Shown one piece after another: positions 6,054 to 9,842 of a stretch of DNA of 9,842 nt (positions are counted from its first letter, which is position 1; the number at the start of each line of letters is the position of its first letter). Under the pieces are notes generated by a model that did not search any database, was not told the origin of the DNA, and worked only from the letters and a program-made list of their open reading frames with translations. The stretch comes from Deltaproteobacteria bacterium (GTDB lineage Bacteria > Desulfobacterota > DSM-4660 > Desulfatiglandales > HGW-15), in assembly GCA_030671095.1 (NCBI GenBank), contig DAOVAK010000060.1, positions 1-9,842 of the forward strand. Direction: 5' to 3'. Position numbers and translations under genes: made by a program.

Positions 6054-6941
6054 ATGGAGAGTATCCTGGATTGGGGCATAAGAGTCGTTATTTGGTTCCA
6101 ACAGTTCAGCCCCGCCCTCGACGTACCATTTAAGGCCTTGACTTTCATGGGAGACCAGCCGTTTTTCATGCTGTTACTTCCCCTCGTCTATTGGTGTCTG
6201 AATCGGCGCATGGGTGCCAGGCTAACCATCCTTTTTCTTTTCTCTGCCTACCTGAACACGGTGGCTAAAGTGCTTGCGGCTCAACCCAGGCCTTACCAGT
6301 ACGACCCCGGAGTGCTTCAATTGTACAAAGCGGCTGGAGGGGGATTTCCAAGTGGTCACACCCAAAACGCCGTCGTGGTCTGGGGGTACATGGCCTCCCA
6401 TTTGCGACATGTGGGGCCGTGGATTCTCGCGGGCTGCCTGATGCTTTTAATACCCCTCTCAAGGCTCTACCTGGGCGTCCACTTTCCCACCGACCTCCTG
6501 GGCGGCTATCTCCTTGGCGCGGCCCTGCTCCTCCTTTATCTCTGGCTGGAACCGATTGTGGAGGCATGGCTCACGAAGAAAGGTCTGGCCTGGCAACTCT
6601 GCGCAGGGCTGCTCGTTCCCCTCTTACTGATGCCCTTGGTCCCGGGCAACGGGAAGTACGGCGTCATCATTGGAGGGACCCTCATGGGAATGGGGGTTGG
6701 CTTTGCCCTTGAGCGCCGGTGGGTGCGTTTTGAATCTGGCGGTTTATGGTGGAAGCGGGTCTTGCGTTTCCTTATAGGGGTGCCGGTCCTCTTCACCCTG
6801 TGGCTAGGCTTGCACACGGCCTTTTACGGGTTGGAACCTGAACAGATCTACCGCTTCGTTCGTTACGCGTTGATGGGATTGTGGAGCGGGCTTGGTGCAC
6901 CCTACCTCTTCCTGAGGCTCAAACTAGCGGACAGGGGTTAG
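6054..6941 (+). CDS. PAP2-family membrane phosphatase
   Basis: This 295-residue integral membrane protein is a phosphatidic acid phosphatase type 2 relative. Such enzymes remove phosphate from lipid phosphates such as phosphatidate or undecaprenyl diphosphate. All three active-site motifs are visible: KVLAAQPRP (K72, R79, P80), PSGH (99-102), and SRLYLGVHFPTD (S136, R137, H143, D147). Hydrophobic segments lie near 35-48, 56-70, 122-135, 150-165, 183-197, 202-217, 238-255 and 271-287. About 120 residues of extra membrane region follow the catalytic core, which is longer than minimal PAP2 proteins. The ATG at 6054 follows GGAAGG (6046-6051). An open frame to 5877 overlaps the isochorismatase gene and encodes no membrane-protein-like sequence, so it is not used. 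The substrate cannot be told from sequence. Confidence 0.9.
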   Translation: MESILDWGIRVVIWFQQFSPALDVPFKALTFMGDQPFFMLLLPLVYWCLNRRMGARLTILFLFSAYLNTVAKVLAAQPRPYQYDPGVLQLYKAAGGGFPSGHTQNAVVVWGYMASHLRHVGPWILAGCLMLLIPLSRLYLGVHFPTDLLGGYLLGAALLLLYLWLEPIVEAWLTKKGLAWQLCAGLLVPLLLMPLVPGNGKYGVIIGGTLMGMGVGFALERRWVRFESGGLWWKRVLRFLIGVPVLFTLWLGLHTAFYGLEPEQIYRFVRYALMGLWSGLGAPYLFLRLKLADRG

Positions 6942-7481
6942 GCTCTGATCATGAAATACCTAAATCTATCCTTCTTTTCCCTCCTTGTGAAAAAATAAGC
7001 CAACTGTTCACAAAAGGATACATGTATTCCCGAATTTCTTGGACTTAAGCTTGTCTGCTTTGGGTCTAACCTACTTAAATTACTGGATTAGCGGTCTGCC
7101 TAATTGTTTTGGAATCGTTTTTGCTTACCTATGTGTCGGTTCTCTCTGCAATGTGGGGCCGCACATGGATCATCGGGTAGCTCTGCATTCACGATTAGGG
7201 CGAGCCTTCAAGGTCTGCCGGCGAATTAGACGAGCATATATAATTCCAGAGAAAGGGAACGTGCTTAACTGCGATCTTATGGCTTCACCGAAACTATCCG
7301 TCATACATCTATATCCAACTAAGATGATCCGTTTCTTGGATGACGTACAGAACATGATCCTGTGGTCACAAGTTCTCGGTGTTGTCGTGTTATCGATTAG
7401 GTATTTGTTGGCAGGCTCTTGATCCGCGGAGCAGGCGGGCTCATCACTTTGTTAACGTGCTAAACCAATCGGGGGTTTATT
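6942..7481. other. 540-bp intergenic region with no confident gene
   Basis: After the PAP2 stop there is an imperfect inverted repeat (TCCTTGTGAA near 6982-6991 with TTCACAAAAGGA near 7007-7018) but no following T-run, so it is a poor terminator. AAAGGA then precedes an 8-codon frame (ATG at 7022, stop at 7046-7048). A 127-codon frame beginning with TTG at 7039 spans most of the rest and is listed separately. The last 60 bases before the M23 gene contain its GGGGG ribosome-binding site. Base composition is lower in GC than the flanking PAP2 gene. Confidence 0.6.
7039..7422 (+). CDS. Doubtful hypothetical ORF, 127 codons
   Basis: I do not recognise this protein. It begins with TTG and has no Shine-Dalgarno sequence directly upstream. 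Its codon use is rich in TTA, CTA, ATA and CGA, unlike the neighbouring PAP2 gene. The translation has a hydrophobic N-terminus (LGLTYLNYWISGLPNCFGI), a basic centre (RAFKVCRRIRRAY) and a hydrophobic tail (WSQVLGVVVLSIRYLLAG), with several scattered cysteines. It could be a small membrane-associated protein, a decayed gene, or random open frame. A 61-codon minus-strand frame overlaps it and is no better. I lean towards non-coding or remnant sequence. Confidence 0.2.
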   Translation: MDLSLSALGLTYLNYWISGLPNCFGIVFAYLCVGSLCNVGPHMDHRVALHSRLGRAFKVCRRIRRAYIIPEKGNVLNCDLMASPKLSVIHLYPTKMIRFLDDVQNMILWSQVLGVVVLSIRYLLAGS

Positions 7482-8387
7482 TTGGCTTTCAAAAGAATCA
7501 CGATAATATTGCTTCCTGATGGCACAAAAGGTCCCAGACAATTGAAGTTCCCAAAGCTTTTGCTTCCCTTTCTTGTCCTATTCTTCCTTTCCTGTGTTGT
7601 CTCGCTTTGTTGGATTTTCCGAGAATATCAAGCCATGCGAAACCAGATGCCTTTCCTGGGTCAGTTGCAAAAAGAGAATGAACGGCAAAAAAAACAGTTC
7701 ATTCATTTGACCCAACGCATTGATGAGATTATCGGAAATATGGTTCAAATGAAGGAACTTGATCTCAAACTGAAAGTGATGATGAACCTTGAGACAGGCG
7801 AGGGTAATGCTCCCGGGGGTGTGGGTGGTTCAGCCCCCTCGCTGCCATGGCCCGATTATTCGGAGGCAAAGACCCACAAAGAGCAAGTTCGCATGATGCA
7901 TCAATCCTTAGATAATTTGAAAACCGAAGTAGCCATGCTGAAGCGGGATAAGAGTGAGTTCCGAAAATTCCTGGAAAGCCAGAAAAAACTCCTTGCCTCA
8001 ACGCCTTCCATATGGCCCACTAAGGGGTGGCTGAGTTCCCGATTTGGATACCGCATCTCTCCTTTCACCGCGGAAAAGGAGTTTCACAAGGGGATTGACA
8101 TATCCACAAGGATGAATTCGCCCATTGTTGCACCTGCGGACGGCGTTGTGTTTGGCGTCGACTTTGACCACGGGTTCGGAAAAACTTTGGTCATTAAGCA
8201 TGGATATGGGGTGGCCACCCTATATGCTCACCTAAACAAAATCCTTGTGAAGAGAGGCCAGTACGTTAAGCGAGGTGAAAAAATAGCCCTGGTGGGCAGT
8301 TCAGGTCGCTCCACAGGGCCACATCTACATTACGAGGTTCGTCTGAACGGCATGCCTGTAAATCCACTCCGTTACATCCTCAATTAA
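7482..8387 (+). CDS. Membrane-anchored M23-family (LytM-type) metallopeptidase
   Basis: The 301-residue protein is a predicted inner-membrane-anchored, periplasmic peptidoglycan endopeptidase. After a short cytoplasmic N-terminus (RITIILLPDGTKGPRQLKFPK) there is one membrane segment at about 24-46. A charged coiled-coil-prone region runs from about 58 to 104, a Gly/Pro-rich linker lies near 106-124, and a second helical stretch is near 130-172. The M23 domain occupies 180-301. The zinc ligands are intact: H202 and D206 in FHKGIDIS and H283 in GPHLHYEV, with catalytic H250 in LYAH and H281. It is therefore likely to be an active hydrolase rather than a degenerate EnvC/NlpD-like activator. The TTG start is supported by GGGGG (7471-7475) about 6 bases upstream. 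No lytic partner gene is adjacent, and the downstream gene is convergent. Confidence 0.92.
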   Translation: MAFKRITIILLPDGTKGPRQLKFPKLLLPFLVLFFLSCVVSLCWIFREYQAMRNQMPFLGQLQKENERQKKQFIHLTQRIDEIIGNMVQMKELDLKLKVMMNLETGEGNAPGGVGGSAPSLPWPDYSEAKTHKEQVRMMHQSLDNLKTEVAMLKRDKSEFRKFLESQKKLLASTPSIWPTKGWLSSRFGYRISPFTAEKEFHKGIDISTRMNSPIVAPADGVVFGVDFDHGFGKTLVIKHGYGVATLYAHLNKILVKRGQYVKRGEKIALVGSSGRSTGPHLHYEVRLNGMPVNPLRYILN

Positions 8388-8457
8388 TCCTCAACCCTCC
8401 TTTGCAACCCTTCGAAACAGAGAGGAGCAAAGAGCGCGAAATCTTCCCCCAGCAAGC
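8388..8457. other. 70-bp convergent intergenic gap
   Basis: This gap separates the 3' ends of the M23 and MBL-fold genes. A weak pairing is possible between CTCCTTTGC (about 8397-8405) and GCAAAGAG (8427-8434), with one bulge, but no T-run flanks it on either strand. I see no convincing bidirectional terminator. Confidence 0.4.
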
Positions 8458-9432
8458 TTATGCATGATCGAGTGCGTAGGTGATCATCTCCTCTTCTTTT
8501 TTGCCGTGGATCAGTCCCTTCTCTTCAAGATACCTCAGATGCGCCATAGCCTCTCCAGTGGCAAACCACTTTTGTTGGAGTGGAAATTGATCCCACGAAT
8601 CGTATGCAATATCCCATGTCATCTGTGCGGCCACTTGAAAGGCGTTCTTTGGACCCTCTTTTAGGATCACGAGGATTTCATCCACCCTGTTTCGATGATG
8701 GCGCTTCAATTCTTCGATTCTTTCTCTATGGTTCGTGAAAAGACGCCTGTGTCCCGGCAATACGAGATCAACCTCCAGCTCATACACCTTGTCAAGACTG
8801 GCAAGATAGTTCTTCAGTGGATTACCTTGGCTTGACCAACACTGAATGTTCGGCGTTATATCGATGAGTATGTGGTCGCCTGAAATGAGAATCTTCTTAC
8901 GCGCTTCGTACAGACACGTGTGACCCCAGGTGTGCCCGGGGGTTCTGACACATCTGAAATTGTAATCCCCAACCTGAAGTGTGTCTCCATCCTCCAGAAG
9001 GGTCATGTCCGGTATTCTCTCTGCGCCGTACTTATATCCGGGGTGGTTAAGAAGAGCCGTTCTGAGTTCCTTTTCTGGAAAACCGTTCATGGTGCCGTAA
9101 CCGATCATCGCGTCAAAGCGTGCAGGCATTTGAATGAATTCTCTGTCCGGCCTGTTGAAGTAAACCTTACGGGTACCTCTGACCAACTTTGAGACCATGG
9201 CAAAATGATCGGCATGGAGATGGGTAATGAAGAAGTCGGTCCTCTCCAGATCCAGGTCCAGTTCGCGTAATCCGGCCTCCATTGCGTCTAGACATTCTTT
9301 TCGGTTCAGACCCGTATCGATAATAAGATTTCTATCAGCCGCTCTTACCACGTAAGAGTTGAGGTACTTGAGGGGATTCTTCGGTAGAGGGATCTCATTT
9401 CGAAACAGATTGGAGCGGATCTCTTCGACCAT
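8458..9432 (-). CDS. MBL-fold metallohydrolase with C-terminal winged-helix-like domain
   Basis: The 324-residue cytoplasmic protein carries the full metallo-beta-lactamase-fold metal site. This comprises HLHADH (H71, H73, D75, H76), TPGHTWGH (H167), SGDH (D186), and LPGHR (H228). These five elements bind a dinuclear metal centre. The C-terminal part (about 240-324), ending in an AMAHLRYLEEKGLIHGKKE segment, resembles the winged-helix tail of LACTB2-like and related hydrolases. Broad-specificity thioester, phosphodiester or lactone hydrolysis is possible; the substrate cannot be assigned. The start at 9432 is chosen because AAGGAG lies 8 bases upstream. The open frame to 9555 reaches into a repeat and has no family resemblance. 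The gene faces the M23 peptidase gene, so the two are unlikely to share regulation. Confidence 0.9.
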   Translation of the reverse strand: MVEEIRSNLFRNEIPLPKNPLKYLNSYVVRAADRNLIIDTGLNRKECLDAMEAGLRELDLDLERTDFFITHLHADHFAMVSKLVRGTRKVYFNRPDREFIQMPARFDAMIGYGTMNGFPEKELRTALLNHPGYKYGAERIPDMTLLEDGDTLQVGDYNFRCVRTPGHTWGHTCLYEARKKILISGDHILIDITPNIQCWSSQGNPLKNYLASLDKVYELEVDLVLPGHRRLFTNHRERIEELKRHHRNRVDEILVILKEGPKNAFQVAAQMTWDIAYDSWDQFPLQQKWFATGEAMAHLRYLEEKGLIHGKKEEEMITYALDHA

Positions 9433-9495
9433 TCCTTTACTCCTTTTGCCAGATCTAACCACCTTAAAGGATCTATAAGCAGTCGTGGCCATCCG

Positions 9496-9524
9496 ATTAT
9501 GGCATCCTTGAGGCCTGTATGCAA
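9496..9524 (-). promoter_or_regulatory. Candidate sigma-70 promoter for the MBL-fold gene
   Basis: On the minus strand, TTGCAT (9519-9524) and CATAAT (9496-9501, five of six consensus bases) are exactly 17 bases apart. The predicted transcript would start near 9489, giving a 5' leader of about 57 bases with the AAGGAG ribosome-binding site. This position also argues against the longer reading frame, whose start at 9555 would lie upstream of the promoter. Confidence 0.4.
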
Positions 9525-9553
9525 GCAGTCTCTCCTCTCCCTGATCCACCATC

Positions 9554-9653
9554 AAGGCATCATCTGCTGCGTTGCCTTCGATCGCTCCTCCTTGCGGCGT
9601 ATTACTCCATACGCCTCAGTCGTGGCTCCTCGGCGCCTTACATCTAATACCTT
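9554..9653. repeat. 100-bp imperfect inverted repeat, dispersed-repeat type
   Basis: The unit begins AAGGCATCATCTG and ends CATCTAATACCTT, whose complement reads AAGGTATTAGATG, so the ends are imperfect inverted copies (9 of 13 matching). The centre is a perfect 7-bp stem, GGCGTAT (9596-9602) with ATACGCC (9609-9615), around a 6-base loop. The wording (CTGCTGCGTTGCC, GCGGCGTA, TACGCCTC) resembles dispersed extragenic elements I recall from deltaproteobacterial genomes. That resemblance is from memory and unverified. Confidence 0.55.
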
Positions 9654-9797
9654 GCTGGTGATCAGGAATGCTACATAACCTACTAATTTCAGTCTTAATA
9701 CCCAAATTAGACGGTGGATTTGGGCCTTTGTTTGATCTTCATGGAAATAGGCTCAAAGGCATTTCGTTCCAAAATACACAAGTAAAAGTTACTAAAA

Positions 9798-9842
9798 TGT
9801 CATTGCGAGGAGCCCGCCTGCCTCGCCTGCGCCCGCCCGGCA
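9798..9842. repeat. Start of a dispersed-type repeat, cut by the window end
   Basis: The stretch opens with TGTCATTGCGAGGAG, a sequence I associate with a widespread bacterial intergenic repeat. It then changes abruptly to a C-rich run of CCCGCCTGCC and CGCCTGCGCCCGCCC type. Base composition shifts sharply from AT-rich to GC-rich at about 9800. Only the left part is visible, so its length and symmetry are unknown. Confidence 0.5.

Larger units (their letters stand above)
9433..9842. other. 410-bp region upstream of the MBL-fold gene
   Basis: No credible gene is seen. From the gene outward it holds the candidate promoter, a 100-bp imperfect inverted repeat (9554-9653), an AT-richer stretch (9654-9796) and the beginning of a second repeat that runs off the window. 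In the AT-richer part, GCCTTTG (9724-9730) and CAAAGGC (9754-9760) form a 7-bp inverted repeat around a 23-base loop, of unknown meaning. Confidence 0.65.

Noticed and set aside
6982..7018. Inverted repeat after the PAP2 gene as a terminator.
   Set aside because: The stem is imperfect, the loop is long, and it is followed by GATACATG rather than a T-run.
9433..9555. Upstream extension of the MBL-fold protein by 41 residues.
   Set aside because: It crosses the likely promoter and enters the repeat; AAGGAG points to the ATG at 9432.
1..9842. CRISPR array, tRNA or rRNA genes, prophage, toxin-antitoxin or defence system.
   Set aside because: No regularly spaced repeats, cloverleaf-like sequence, rRNA motifs or recognisable defence or phage proteins were seen on either strand.

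Overview
The window looks like a chromosomal segment of a free-living Gram-negative bacterium, probably from the Desulfobacterota or another former deltaproteobacterial lineage. This placement is inference. It rests on a long-form HisG paired with HisI, a membrane-anchored M23 peptidase with an N-terminus I associate with that group, B12-type radical SAM and archaeal-type thymidylate synthase genes side by side, and GC-rich extragenic repeats of a style common in those genomes. No rRNA, tRNA, CRISPR array, phage gene or complete insertion sequence is visible.

Left block (1-5157, all minus strand). Transcription runs from right to left: a B12-binding-type radical SAM enzyme of unknown substrate, a 93-bp gap with a plausible promoter, an archaeal/methanogen-type thymidylate synthase whose stop overlaps the start of rlmN (23S rRNA m2A2503 methyltransferase), a 346-bp repeat-rich gap, then hisI and hisG overlapping by 4 bp. 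The start of the radical SAM gene is best placed at a GTG at 5157, behind a textbook Shine-Dalgarno sequence. The first 30 bases of the window carry a strong ribosome-binding site, so another gene probably follows hisG off the left edge.

Middle block (5482-8387, plus strand). An isochorismatase-family cysteine hydrolase is followed 8 bp later by a PAP2-type membrane phosphatase. A 540-bp weakly coding gap follows, then a membrane-anchored M23 (LytM-type) peptidase with an intact zinc site. The 250-bp gap at 5233-5481 separates the divergent left and middle blocks.

Right block (8458-9842). A minus-strand MBL-fold hydrolase with a C-terminal winged-helix-like tail converges on the M23 gene. 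Upstream of it lie a probable sigma-70 promoter, a 100-bp imperfect inverted repeat, and the start of another dispersed-type repeat cut by the window end.

The genes do not form one obvious novel system; most are housekeeping. The best leads are the archaeal-type thymidylate synthase next to an uncharacterised radical SAM enzyme, a stem-loop with mutually exclusive pairings in the hisI leader, and the repeat families.
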